NCBI GenBank assembly: GCA_034399355.1
Contig: JAXMMT010000042.1
Coordinates: 1-64,000 of the forward strand
Length of the DNA stretch: 64,000 nt
Reading direction: 5' to 3'
Source of the DNA: UBA2279 sp034399355
Lineage (GTDB): Bacteria > Actinomycetota > Coriobacteriia > Anaerosomatales > Anaerosomataceae
Below, one piece after another: positions 53,180-61,920 of the stretch. A program made the translations under genes and the position numbers. Numbering within the stretch: the stretch's first letter is position 1; the number at the start of each line of letters is the position of its first letter. The notes under the pieces were generated by a model that saw only the letters and a program-made list of their open reading frames with translations, was not told the origin of the DNA and did no database searches.

Positions 53180-54204
53180 CGGGTGGCAGGACGTTCGCGA
53201 GTGACAACAATGCGGGTGTCCATCCGGCGGTGCTGGACGCCATCGCCGCAGCCAACGTCGGCCACGTGCACGCCTACGGCGACGACCCCTACACATCCCA
53301 AGCGGTTGGACACCTGCGCCGTCATCTGGGCGAGCAGGTGGCCGTCTATTTCACGTTCAACGGCACTGGTGCGAACGTATCGGGTCTCTCGGCGCTGATG
53401 CGTTCCTACGAGGCGTGCATCTGTCCCGAGTCGGCGCACATCAATCTCGACGAATGTGGTGCGGTCGAGCGCTTGAGCGGTGGCAGACTGCTTACCGTGC
53501 CGACACCGGACGGCAAGCTGACGCCCGAGCTTGTGGAGGGCCGCATCTGGGGAGTCGGCGTGGAGCACCACTCGCAACCGCGTGTGGTCTCGATCACCCA
53601 GGCGACCGAGTACGGCACCGTGTACACGCCCGACGAGGTGCGCGCCATCGCGGAGGTGGCACACGCGCACGGCCTGTGGCTGCATATGGACGGTGCACGC
53701 ATCGCCAACGCGGCCGCGTCGCTTGAGTGCACGCTTCGTGATATCACGCTCGATGCCGGGGTGGACGTGCTTTCGTTCGGCGGGACGAAGAACGGCATTC
53801 TCATGGGCGAAGCTGTCGTCTTCGCGGATCCCGAGATGGCTGTCGACTTCGCCTACGTTCGCAAGCAGAATATGCAGCTCGCATCGAAGATGCGCTTCAT
53901 CGCGGTACAGTTCGCCGCACTGCTCGAGGGTGACCTGTGGCTTAAGAATGCGCGACACGCCAATGCGATGGCCGCGCTCCTGGCCGAGCGGATGGCCGAG
54001 GTTCCCGGCATCGAGATCTCCCAGTCCGTGCAGGCGAACGAGGTGTTCGCCCGCATGCCTGCAGGGCACATCGCGGCATTGCAGGCGGTAGCGGACTTCT
54101 ACGTGTGGGACGAACGCAACTCGGAGGTCCGGTGGGTCACCTCGTGGGACACCACCGAGGAGGACGTGGAGACGTTCGCCGCCGCAGCTCGTGCGGGCGG
54201 GTAA
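53176..54204 (+). CDS. Threonine aldolase-family PLP enzyme
   Basis: A 342-residue fold-type I pyridoxal-phosphate enzyme of the beta-eliminating lyase/low-specificity L-threonine aldolase family. It shows FASDNNAGVHPAVLDAI near the start, FNGTGANVSGLSAL, HMDGARIANAAASL with the cofactor Asp, and the PLP lysine in SFGGTKNG near residue 202. It would cleave L-threonine or allo-threonine to glycine and acetaldehyde. The GTG overlaps the previous stop (GTGA). Confidence 0.9.
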   Translation: MTGGRTFASDNNAGVHPAVLDAIAAANVGHVHAYGDDPYTSQAVGHLRRHLGEQVAVYFTFNGTGANVSGLSALMRSYEACICPESAHINLDECGAVERLSGGRLLTVPTPDGKLTPELVEGRIWGVGVEHHSQPRVVSITQATEYGTVYTPDEVRAIAEVAHAHGLWLHMDGARIANAAASLECTLRDITLDAGVDVLSFGGTKNGILMGEAVVFADPEMAVDFAYVRKQNMQLASKMRFIAVQFAALLEGDLWLKNARHANAMAALLAERMAEVPGIEISQSVQANEVFARMPAGHIAALQAVADFYVWDERNSEVRWVTSWDTTEEDVETFAAAARAGG

Positions 54205-54250
54205 GACCGGCACGGTGCGCATCGTTCGTGAGGGCGCGTTCCTGGAGGGA

Positions 54251-54256
54251 TACGGT
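54251..54256 (+). promoter_or_regulatory. TANNNT -10-like box 7 bases before the NYN gene
   Basis: TACGGT ends 7 bases before the ATG at 54264, the spacing seen at leaderless actinobacterial genes. The only ribosome-like site (GGAGGGA) is about 13 bases away. No good -35 was found. Confidence 0.35.
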
Positions 54257-54263
54257 TGGCCGC

Positions 54264-54752
54264 ATGCTACTACTGGTAGACGGCTACAATGTCACGAAGT
54301 CCGACCCCGCAACCTGCGACCTCTCGCTTGAGGAGCAACGTGGGGTCCTTCTCGGCCGCCTACGCGTTCGTGGACGAGAGCTGCTGGGCGGGGGCCGCAT
54401 CGTCGTCGTGTTCGACGGTGCCGGCGGTGTCGGTGGATTAGTGGCTCGTGAGGGCGAGGTCGAGGTTCGCTTCTCTCGGGAGGGCACGGCTGACGACACG
54501 ATCGTGCAGATGGTGAAGGCTTCTTCCGAGAAGGTCGTGCTCGTCACCTCAGACAGGGCTCTGGCCGAGCGGGTACGGGCGCACGCGCCAGTCGGCTGCG
54601 AGGTGAGGCCGCGTGAAACGCTTTTCGAGGTTGCCCGACCGGCGAAGCGCAGGCGGTCACGGCGCTACCCGGCGGGATCGGTCGGCATTCCTGCCGGCGG
54701 GAACAGCATCACCGAGGAACTGAAGAAGATCTGGCTCGAAGACGAGGAGTGA
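54264..54752 (+). CDS. YacP-like NYN-domain RNA-binding/ribonuclease protein
   Basis: A 162-residue NYN (PIN-like) domain protein. It begins LLLVDGYNVTKSD with the catalytic-type Asp, then RIVVVFDGAGGVGG, GTADDTIVQMV and VVLVTSDRALAERV, the acidic positions of the YacP/Rae1 family, in which Bacillus Rae1 cleaves mRNA at the ribosome. A basic stretch RRRSRRY follows the domain. An upstream in-frame start at 54105 overlaps the aldolase gene and is rejected. DUF554 gene follows after 1 base. Confidence 0.85.
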   Translation: MLLLVDGYNVTKSDPATCDLSLEEQRGVLLGRLRVRGRELLGGGRIVVVFDGAGGVGGLVAREGEVEVRFSREGTADDTIVQMVKASSEKVVLVTSDRALAERVRAHAPVGCEVRPRETLFEVARPAKRRRSRRYPAGSVGIPAGGNSITEELKKIWLEDEE

Positions 54753-54753
54753 C

Positions 54754-55509
54754 ATGCCCGGTTCTGGTGTCGCCATGAATATCATCGCCGTGCTTGCGGG
54801 CACGGCGATCGGCCTGCTTTTTGGACGGCTCATCAAGGAGCGCTTCAGGCTGATCTCGTTCGCGGCTATCGGTATCTCCGTGACTGTCATCGGTGTCGGC
54901 ATGAGCATCGGTGGCCTCAGCGACCTGGGCAAGACGCACCTCGGTGATTACGCTGCACTCGTGCTCGTCGGCTCGCTGGTCATAGGCTCGCTGATCGGCG
55001 AGGGTCTGCGCATCGAGTACTGGCTCGAGCAGTTCGGCCACAAACTGCAGCAGATCGCCTCGAATGCGCCGTTCCTTGCGCCGGGCAAGGCCGTCGAGCC
55101 GGGCGAGAAGGGCCACACGCTTGTCGAAGGCTTCGTCACCGCGAGTCTGCTCTTCTGCGTGGGCGCGATGACGGTACTCGGCTCGATCCAGGACGGCCTC
55201 GGTGACCCGTCGCTGCTCTATCTCAAGGCGCTGCTTGACGGAATCGCCGCAATGGCGCTGGCGACGACGCTCGGAGCGGGCGTCGGGTTGTCGGTGCTGC
55301 CGATCTTTGTCATCCAAGGTAGTATCGCGCTTGGAGCGGGGACGCTTCAGCCCTACATCACACCTGCCGTTATCGCTGCCATACAGGCAACCGGTGGAGC
55401 GCTCATCCTCGCCATCGGCCTCGACGTGTCGGGCATCAAGCGCCTACCGGTGGGTAACATGCTGCCGTCGATCCTGGTCGCGGCGCTGCTCGCCGGTCTT
55501 CTCGGCTAA
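54754..55509 (+). CDS. DUF554 family membrane protein
   Basis: A 251-residue protein with about seven hydrophobic helices and the DUF554 features GTAIGLLFGRLIKERF, a central LFCVGAMTVLGSIQDGL and DVSGIKRLPVGNMLP near the end. The function of the family is not established; it is presumed to be a transporter. Start ATG 54754 has GAGGAG five bases upstream; the ATG at 54775 is an alternative. Its 3' end overlaps the convergent nth gene by 4 bases. Confidence 0.9.
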   Translation: MPGSGVAMNIIAVLAGTAIGLLFGRLIKERFRLISFAAIGISVTVIGVGMSIGGLSDLGKTHLGDYAALVLVGSLVIGSLIGEGLRIEYWLEQFGHKLQQIASNAPFLAPGKAVEPGEKGHTLVEGFVTASLLFCVGAMTVLGSIQDGLGDPSLLYLKALLDGIAAMALATTLGAGVGLSVLPIFVIQGSIALGAGTLQPYITPAVIAAIQATGGALILAIGLDVSGIKRLPVGNMLPSILVAALLAGLLG

Positions 55510-56162
55510 ACGCGCTCTCGCCAGCCCTTCACTTTGAAGGCGCTCGGGCACAATTCAGCGAGCACGCATTCGCCGCAGATCGGGCGCTTGGCGTCGCAGA
55601 TCGCGCGTCCGTGGTCGATCAGCCGGTAGGTCAATGTGCCCCACTCCTCGCGCGGGAACAACTTCATGAGGTCGCGCTCGATCTTCTCGGGGCTCTTCTC
55701 GGCCGAGAGACCCAGTCGCTGTGATAGACGCTTCACGTGCGTGTCGACGGCGATGCCATCGTTGATGCCGTAGGCGTTGTAGAGCACGATGTTGGCGGTC
55801 TTGCGCGCGACGCCGGGGAGCTTGACGAGGCCTTCCATCGTGTCAGGGACGCGGCCGTCGAACTCGGTCACGATCATCCGCGCGGCGCCCATCACGTTAC
55901 GGGCCTTGTTGTGGAAGAAGCCGGTCGGCTTGATGTCTCGCTCGAACTCCTCGAGGTCAGCTGCGGCCACGGTCTCTGGTGTGGGGTACTTCTCGAAGAG
56001 TGCCTTGGTCACCCTATTGACGGTGACGTCCGTGGTCTGCGCCGAGAGGATTACCGCCACGAGCAGCTGGAAGTCGGTTTCGTACCCCAGCACGATGTGC
56101 GCTCGCGGGTAGGCTTCCTTCAGCCTGCGATCGATCTCTGCGACGCGTTTGGTGTCTCTCAT
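55506..56162 (-). CDS. nth: Endonuclease III
   Basis: A 218-residue base-excision repair glycosylase/AP lyase. It has the helix-hairpin-helix LPGVARKTANIVL with catalytic Lys, the catalytic Asp in VDTHVKRLS, and the [4Fe-4S] motif CX6CX2CX5C (CDAKRPICGECVLAELC). It removes oxidised pyrimidines. The ATG has AGGAGGAG upstream. It converges on and overlaps the DUF554 gene by 4 bases, leaving no room for a terminator between them. Confidence 0.97.
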   Translation of the reverse strand: MRDTKRVAEIDRRLKEAYPRAHIVLGYETDFQLLVAVILSAQTTDVTVNRVTKALFEKYPTPETVAAADLEEFERDIKPTGFFHNKARNVMGAARMIVTEFDGRVPDTMEGLVKLPGVARKTANIVLYNAYGINDGIAVDTHVKRLSQRLGLSAEKSPEKIERDLMKLFPREEWGTLTYRLIDHGRAICDAKRPICGECVLAELCPSAFKVKGWRERV

Positions 56163-56239
56163 CGTGTCTCCTCCTGGTGTCTAAAGTAATCGTACCCGAC
56201 GTGCTCGTCCCGTGTTTTACGGGGGTTGGCATCGTGGTC

Positions 56240-56393
56240 AGAAACGAGTAAGGGGCCCGAGACATACTGAGCGAAGCCTGTCCCGAACGGGGGAGGGACG
56301 GGCGAAGAAGGGCTTCGGCGGAAACCCTCGGGGTGCTCGAGCGCCGCTCCGTCGTCCGTCCTTACGACCGTATGGATTAGATGAGGGGGAGAC
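56240..56393 (+). promoter_or_regulatory. Candidate structured 5' leader of the C39-like peptidase gene
   Basis: Three nested helices are possible: CCCGAG (56256-56261) with CTCGGG (56327-56332), GAAGCC (56273-56278) with GGCTTC (56311-56316), and TGTCCC (56279-56284) with GGGACG (56295-56300, one wobble). A further GTCGT/ACGAC hairpin (about 56351-56368) lies before the ribosome site. Purine-rich internal loops contain GCGAAG twice. It does not match a riboswitch class I can name. Confidence 0.4.
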
Positions 56394-57125
56394 ATGAGGA
56401 TTAGACATGCGCTTGCGGTCGCCACGGCGATCGCGGTATTCGCTGGCGCTACGCCAGCGCTGGCCGCCGGCACTGGGGACGACCCGGCATACACGAAGAA
56501 CGTGACGACGGCGCTGGACGCCCGGGTGGAGCGGACGTACCAGAAGTGGCTCACCGAGAAGAGCACGACGGACACGACGGGCGACGTGAGTATCCAAACG
56601 ATCATCGCGCCCTACAAGTACTTCTGGACGCCGAGTTATGCGCAGGAGAAGAGCTACTTCTGTGGCCCTGCCAGCGTGCAGATAATCGATGACTACTGGG
56701 GGGCGCCTGCCTCGCAGAACGTGATCGCATTCTACCTTGGCACCACCAAAGCAGGAACCGACTTTTCGAGAGTCGACAACGCGCTGAGGCTCTTCACCGG
56801 TCGCGGCTACGTCTACCGGACGTGTACGTCGGCGTACGATTTTTACTCGGCTGTGGAGTACGGGATGCTCAAACGGGGCAACCCGATCGTGGCCGACGTC
56901 AACATCGACGGGACGCTGTGGGACAACTACGTGTACAGCCACAGCGGGCACATCGTGCCTGTCGAGGCATTCGACTGGCGGTGGAACACGTTGCGACTGA
57001 ACGATCCGTATGACGAGAGCTTCTGGCGCGCGGGCGGCGGTAAGACATTCGGGCACAGGACCTATCCGAAGGACCAGATTGCCGCAGGGGTGATGAGTCA
57101 CTTCAGGACAGCGATCGTCTACTAA
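56394..57125 (+). CDS. Secreted C39-like papain-fold cysteine peptidase
   Basis: A 243-residue exported protein with a signal peptide (AVATAIAVFAGATPALAAG). The catalytic Cys90 lies in YFCGPASVQ, and the His region SHSGHIVPVEAFDW (His186) and LNDPYDESFW fit a C39-like/papain fold. The ATG has AGGGGGAG upstream. Substrate unknown; such proteins may process envelope proteins or peptidoglycan peptides. It is preceded by a 231-base region with nested inverted repeats and followed by a hairpin. Confidence 0.82.
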   Translation: MRIRHALAVATAIAVFAGATPALAAGTGDDPAYTKNVTTALDARVERTYQKWLTEKSTTDTTGDVSIQTIIAPYKYFWTPSYAQEKSYFCGPASVQIIDDYWGAPASQNVIAFYLGTTKAGTDFSRVDNALRLFTGRGYVYRTCTSAYDFYSAVEYGMLKRGNPIVADVNIDGTLWDNYVYSHSGHIVPVEAFDWRWNTLRLNDPYDESFWRAGGGKTFGHRTYPKDQIAAGVMSHFRTAIVY

Positions 57126-57133
57126 GGACAATG

Positions 57134-57163
57134 GAGGTGGTCGGCCGCCGGGTCGGCCACCTC
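57134..57163 (+). terminator. Hairpin after the C39-like peptidase gene
   Basis: GAGGTGG (57134-57140) is complementary to CCACCTC (57157-57163) with an inner GC-rich loop that can pair further. It lies 9 bases after the stop and ends 16 bases before the next start. No U-run. Confidence 0.5.
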
Positions 57164-57179
57164 ACTGAAAGGGGAATCA

Positions 57180-58394
57180 ATGAGGCACTATCGAGGATGT
57201 GCCGTTGCCACACTGCTGGCGACGGTGTGTCTGGCGTTGGGGGGCTGTGGTGGAGGTGCAGCGCCTCTCGCTGAAGTAGGCACAGAGACTCTCACCAGGC
57301 CAGACACCATCAGTGCGCGTGAAGCAACACGTGCTCCACTCCCATACCGAGAGTTCGAACTCCCGGCGGGCGGTCGGGTACAAGGCTATGGGGACAGAAT
57401 CGCGTGTCTTCTCGAGCCGGAGTCTGCGGAGTTGGAATTGAGCGCCATTCGACTGCTCGACTTGCAGAGCGGTGAGCACCAACTTGTTGTACCGAGGCCG
57501 CTTGGCATGGCAACCGGTTTTGACATCCTTTCAGCGCGATGCTCTGACGAGTGGCTCGTATGGGAGGAGATCGGCGGGGACGAGCAGGGGAGGCCGCTTG
57601 ACGTGCAGTGGCGGCTGTATGCGCTTCCCATCGTAGGGACGGGCGTAGTGGGAGAACCCGCGCTCGTAGCGGGTACCGTCACATCGGCACAGTCCCGACC
57701 GCTCTACTCGGTCTGCGGGGACACGGTCTACTGGATGACCAACTCCTTTGCCAACGCCGAGCAGGAAGGAGCTGTCGATACTGCACGGGTCTGGACGCGG
57801 ACGCTCCCCGATGGTGAGGAGAGGCTCCTGTACCGAACCGGTTCGGACATCTTCACATTCACCGCTCAGTCAGATGAGTTGTTGCTGACTGAGGCCGTCG
57901 AACGCAACGCGGATGAGGGCAAACTTGTAGTTCTCGAGCCCGGGACGGGTGCTGTTCGTGAGGAGATCCCGCTCAATAACGAGTCCTGGCTCTCGCACTT
58001 CACCTCGTACAAGGACGGGATGTCAGCTTGGGCGGAAGGCAACGCGGGGAGTGGCGCCGGCTGCTTCTTCTTCCGCGATGCAGAAGGCAAGGTCAATCTC
58101 ATATCAACTGTAGCCAACGATTCCGTCTTCGTCGGCGACTACCTGTTTTACGAGGCAAAGCCGTACGTCGCCAAAGGCGTGGGCTCGCGGACGCGACACT
58201 GGCGCGTTTGCGCCCTGGATACCCGAACACTCGAGTACTTCATCGTGTTCGATGAAGAGGCACGGGTGTTTGGCTGGTATGCGCCGCTGGCGGTGACTTC
58301 TCGCAGCAGTGAATATCTCATGTTTCGGTCCGTTCCGCCGTGGATTACTGATGAGCCCCCCGGCGCGTGGGTGCGCGTGTACACGCTGCCCTAG
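57180..58394 (+). CDS. Uncharacterised lipoprotein, possibly beta-propeller
   Basis: A 404-residue protein with a lipoprotein signal, lipobox LALGGC (Cys23), followed by a Gly run. The mature part has recurring short strands of the type DEWLVWEEIGG, GDTVYWMTNSF and GDYLFYEAKP spaced by about 45 residues, as in WD/TolB-type propellers, but no family is recognised. GAAAGGGGA is the ribosome site. It lies alone between two hairpins. Confidence 0.7.
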   Translation: MRHYRGCAVATLLATVCLALGGCGGGAAPLAEVGTETLTRPDTISAREATRAPLPYREFELPAGGRVQGYGDRIACLLEPESAELELSAIRLLDLQSGEHQLVVPRPLGMATGFDILSARCSDEWLVWEEIGGDEQGRPLDVQWRLYALPIVGTGVVGEPALVAGTVTSAQSRPLYSVCGDTVYWMTNSFANAEQEGAVDTARVWTRTLPDGEERLLYRTGSDIFTFTAQSDELLLTEAVERNADEGKLVVLEPGTGAVREEIPLNNESWLSHFTSYKDGMSAWAEGNAGSGAGCFFFRDAEGKVNLISTVANDSVFVGDYLFYEAKPYVAKGVGSRTRHWRVCALDTRTLEYFIVFDEEARVFGWYAPLAVTSRSSEYLMFRSVPPWITDEPPGAWVRVYTLP

Positions 58395-58418
58395 GTGCAG
58401 CATATGTTTGACCGCCTT

Positions 58419-58453
58419 CGGTGCGGGGCCTAGAATGTGCAGGCCCCGCACCG
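58419..58453 (+). terminator. Perfect 13-bp hairpin before mfd
   Basis: CGGTGCGGGGCCT (58419-58431) and AGGCCCCGCACCG (58441-58453) are perfectly complementary with a 9-base loop. It lies 25 bases after the lipoprotein stop and 47 bases before the mfd start. No U-run follows. Confidence 0.75.
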
Positions 58454-58500
58454 GTCGCCGGATTGCGGGTCTTCGTGCTGTCCGGACTCGTGAGGTGAAC

Positions 58501-61500
58501 GTGTCACTTCTGCCGCTACTCTCCGAAGCACTGCTTACAGAGCCCGTACTGCAGCGTGCTACCACCGTCCTTGAGACCGGTGGTGATGTGACGCTCGCCG
58601 CAGGTTCACTCGTGCGTCCCCTTGTGACTGCCCAGGTCTTCGCCCGCCAGCCGAGGACGACACTGGTCGTCATTCCCGGAGAGGAGGCTGCCGAGCGCTT
58701 CGCCCGGCAGCTCGGCGCGTATCTCCCGCACGATGCGGTGATCTCCTTCCGCGACCGACGGGACATGCCGTGGGACAGGACCCGCCCGGACTTCGCTATC
58801 GTCGGCCGCAGGGCGCGTGCGCTCTATGCGTTGAATCGCGGTCGGCCCGTGGTGGTCGTCGCGAGCGCCCGAGCTCTGCTACGCGTCTTGCCCCCGCAGG
58901 GTTCTCACGTGTTCGACCCTCTTGTGCTGGAGAAGGGCGGTACGCTCGACCTGGGCGAAACCGCCGCGCAGCTGGCGCGCATGGGCTACGAGCGGGCCGA
59001 TAAGGCCGATGAGCAGGGCCTGTTCGCGATACGGGGCGGCATCCTTGACGTGTTTCCTTCTGACGGCCTGTATCCGGTTCGTGCCGAGCTGTTCGGCGAC
59101 GAGATTGAGACGTTGCGCCGTTTCGTACCGTCCACCGGGCAAGACATCAGCGATGCGCCGCTCACAGAGGTTTTTGCCTGTCGCGAGGTATCGCTGGGTA
59201 CACGTGCAGCGCAGGCAGCGGAGCGTGCGGTCGGCAGACAGCAGCCAGACGAGCAGACGGTTGCGGACCTCGAGCTGATCGGGCAGGGGATCTACTTCAA
59301 TGGTGTGGAGCGCTACCTGCCCGTCTTCTACAAGAATCCTGGCACGGTGATGGACTTCCTCTCGGCAGAGACACTCGTCGTGCTGGCTGAACCCAGCGCA
59401 CTCTTCAATGACATGGCGCGTCACTACGACGAGGTCTCCCTCCGTGCACGTGCGGCAAGCGTGAAGCTGGGCGGCCTGTTCGTGGGTCCCGCAGGCATCG
59501 ATCTGGGAGGCCGCCAACGCCTCACGTTTCTGTCGGTGCTGCGCGCTAGCGGCGCCGTCGACGGTGAGTTCGCGTCGCGTCGACCTGACGTAGCGGGGGG
59601 AGAGGAAGCGTTCACTGGCGGTCTGCGCGGACTGATGGCCGCCGGCCACCGGGTGGCGGTGACGGTTCCCGACCGCCGCCGCCGCGAGTCAATCGAGCAG
59701 GCTCTCGCGCGCGCGGGCATCAGCACGCGACGCGCCGAGGACGACCCTGCGCTGACCGAGCGGGTAGTGACGGTCGTCATGATCGATGTGCCCGCCGGCT
59801 ACGTGTTGCCGAATGCGCGGCTCGCGGTCGTGAGCACCGACGACGCATTCCCGCGTTCGGCTCGCCGCCGTGAGGTCGACGCGACGCGCCTCACCTTCTC
59901 GTTCAAGCCCGGTGATTTCGTCGCCCATACCACTCATGGCATCGCGCTGTTCAAAGAGCTCGTTCGCCAGACAGTGCTCGGCGTTGAACGCGACTATCTG
60001 CTACTCGAATACGCAAAAGGCGACAAGCTCTACGTGCCCGTCGAGCAGCTCGATCGCGTCACCAGGTACGTCGGCCCGGACTCCTCGGCACCCCGCATGA
60101 CACGCCTCGACACCGCCGACTGGACGCGCGCCACCACCAAGGCCCGCAAGGCTGCGAAGAAGCTCGCGTTCGACCTCGTGGATCTTTACGCGCGCCGTGC
60201 CGCCGTGAGCGGCTACCGGTTCAGTGCCGATGCGCTCTGGCAGCTCGAGATGGAAGCGGCGTTCCCCTTCGAGGAGACGCCCGACCAGTTGGCCGCGATC
60301 GCTGATGTGAAGGCCGACATGGAGTCCGAGAAGCCCATGGACCGTCTTGTCTGCGGCGACGTTGGTTACGGCAAGACCGAGGTTGCCATACGCGCGGCTT
60401 TCAAGGCGGTACAGGACGCGAAGCAGGTGCTCGTTCTGTGTCCCACGACCATCCTTGCGCAGCAGCACTTCACAACGTTTTCTGAGCGCTTCTCCCCGTT
60501 CCCGGTACGAGTCGAAGTGCTCTCGCGGTTCCGCACCAGGGCGCAGCAGGCGGTGGCACTCGAAGGTCTCGCCAAAGGTGATGTCGATGTCCTCATCGGC
60601 ACCCACCGTCTCCTCTCGGCAGATGTCGCGCCCAAAGACCTGGGTCTTGTCATCATCGATGAGGAACAGCGTTTCGGCGTCGAGCACAAAGAGCATCTGA
60701 AGAACCTGCGCGAACAGATGGACGTGCTCACCTTGAGTGCGACACCGATCCCCCGCACGCTGCAGATGGCGCTCTCGGGCGTTCGCGACATGTCGACGAT
60801 CGACACGCCACCGCCCAATCGCTTCCCGGTGCAGGTCCATGTCGGTGAGTACGACCCCGATGTCGTCAGCGGTGCGGTCCGGCGTGAGTTGGAGCGAGGC
60901 GGGCAGGTGTACTACATCTCCAACCGCGTGCACTCGATCGACGACGCTGTCGAACGCGTCCGTACGGTGGTGCCCGAGACGCGCATCGGTGTAGCGCACG
61001 GTCAGCTCACCGAGCATCAGCTCGAGCGCATCATGGAGCGCTTCGCCGCAAGGGAGATCGACGTACTGGTCGCGACGACCATCGTCGAGTCCGGTATCGA
61101 CAACCCTCACACCAACACGCTGATCATCGAGGACAGTCAGCGGCTTGGCCTTGCGCAGCTCTATCAGCTGAAGGGTCGCGTGGGTCGCAGCCACATCCAC
61201 GCGTACGCGTACTTCATGTTCCCGCGTGGCGCACAGTTGACCGACCAGGCGTATGAGCGTCTGACCGCCGTTCGCGAGCACACAGACCTTGGCAGCGGCA
61301 TCAAGGTCGCGATGCGCGATCTGGAGATTCGCGGCGCAGGTAGCATGCTGGGAGCCGAGCAGAGCGGCAACCTGTCCGCCGTCGGCTTCGATCTCTACGC
61401 GCAAATGCTGCGAGAGGCGGTCGCCGAGACGCGGGGCGAGCCGGCCATCGCACATCCCGAGGTGCGCGTCGATCTGCCCGACTCGGCCTATCTTCCCGAG

Positions 61501-61887
61501 GAGTACGTACCGGCCGTCGATGAGCGCGTGCTCGTTTACCGCCGTCTGGCCGGAGCGGCTACCCTCGACGCGGTGGAAGCGGTCGTTTCAGAGCTCACGC
61601 AGCGTTATGGCGCGATGCCCACGCCCGCCCGTGCGCTCGTGGGTGTCGCGCGCTCCCGAGCGCTCGCGGCCGAGCTCGGTGCGACGTCCGTTTCGCTCTC
61701 GCGTCGGCGCGTGAGCGTGCAACCGCTCGAGCTTACCTCGGCGCAGAGGGGCCTGATCGCGGCCGCGGGCGGCATCACTGGCGGCCGGTCGGTGGTCACC
61801 TTCCCGCAGGAGCGTGAAGAGACGGCCACAGACGCCGCCCTGAGGGCACTAGATGTTATACTCAGCGCTGTCCACAGCGTGGACTGA
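58501..61887 (+). CDS. mfd: Transcription-repair coupling factor Mfd
   Basis: An 1128-residue protein of full Mfd length. The UvrB-like N-terminal part (FARQLGAYLP, GGILDVFPSD) is followed by the RNA-polymerase-interacting domain (FKPGDFVAHTTHGIALFKELV), a RecG-like helicase with Walker A GDVGYGKTEVA, IIDEEQRFGVEHKE and LSATPIPRTLQMAL, and the TRCF C-terminal domain (EEYVPAVDERVLVYRRLAG). It removes stalled polymerase and recruits UvrA. I chose the GTG at 58501 with GAGGTG just upstream; an in-frame extension to 58309 crosses the hairpin and the lipoprotein gene. Confidence 0.97.
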   Translation: MSLLPLLSEALLTEPVLQRATTVLETGGDVTLAAGSLVRPLVTAQVFARQPRTTLVVIPGEEAAERFARQLGAYLPHDAVISFRDRRDMPWDRTRPDFAIVGRRARALYALNRGRPVVVVASARALLRVLPPQGSHVFDPLVLEKGGTLDLGETAAQLARMGYERADKADEQGLFAIRGGILDVFPSDGLYPVRAELFGDEIETLRRFVPSTGQDISDAPLTEVFACREVSLGTRAAQAAERAVGRQQPDEQTVADLELIGQGIYFNGVERYLPVFYKNPGTVMDFLSAETLVVLAEPSALFNDMARHYDEVSLRARAASVKLGGLFVGPAGIDLGGRQRLTFLSVLRASGAVDGEFASRRPDVAGGEEAFTGGLRGLMAAGHRVAVTVPDRRRRESIEQALARAGISTRRAEDDPALTERVVTVVMIDVPAGYVLPNARLAVVSTDDAFPRSARRREVDATRLTFSFKPGDFVAHTTHGIALFKELVRQTVLGVERDYLLLEYAKGDKLYVPVEQLDRVTRYVGPDSSAPRMTRLDTADWTRATTKARKAAKKLAFDLVDLYARRAAVSGYRFSADALWQLEMEAAFPFEETPDQLAAIADVKADMESEKPMDRLVCGDVGYGKTEVAIRAAFKAVQDAKQVLVLCPTTILAQQHFTTFSERFSPFPVRVEVLSRFRTRAQQAVALEGLAKGDVDVLIGTHRLLSADVAPKDLGLVIIDEEQRFGVEHKEHLKNLREQMDVLTLSATPIPRTLQMALSGVRDMSTIDTPPPNRFPVQVHVGEYDPDVVSGAVRRELERGGQVYYISNRVHSIDDAVERVRTVVPETRIGVAHGQLTEHQLERIMERFAAREIDVLVATTIVESGIDNPHTNTLIIEDSQRLGLAQLYQLKGRVGRSHIHAYAYFMFPRGAQLTDQAYERLTAVREHTDLGSGIKVAMRDLEIRGAGSMLGAEQSGNLSAVGFDLYAQMLREAVAETRGEPAIAHPEVRVDLPDSAYLPEEYVPAVDERVLVYRRLAGAATLDAVEAVVSELTQRYGAMPTPARALVGVARSRALAAELGATSVSLSRRRVSVQPLELTSAQRGLIAAAGGITGGRSVVTFPQEREETATDAALRALDVILSAVHSVD

Positions 61888-61920
61888 CCACGTTTCATCC
61901 ACGATAGGAGGCACCCCAAC

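Noticed and set aside
56163..56393. c-di-AMP (ydaO) or c-di-GMP-I riboswitch before the C39-like peptidase
   Set aside because: Isolated GGGGGA and GCGAAGCC pieces recall these classes, but the ordered conserved blocks and required helices are absent.
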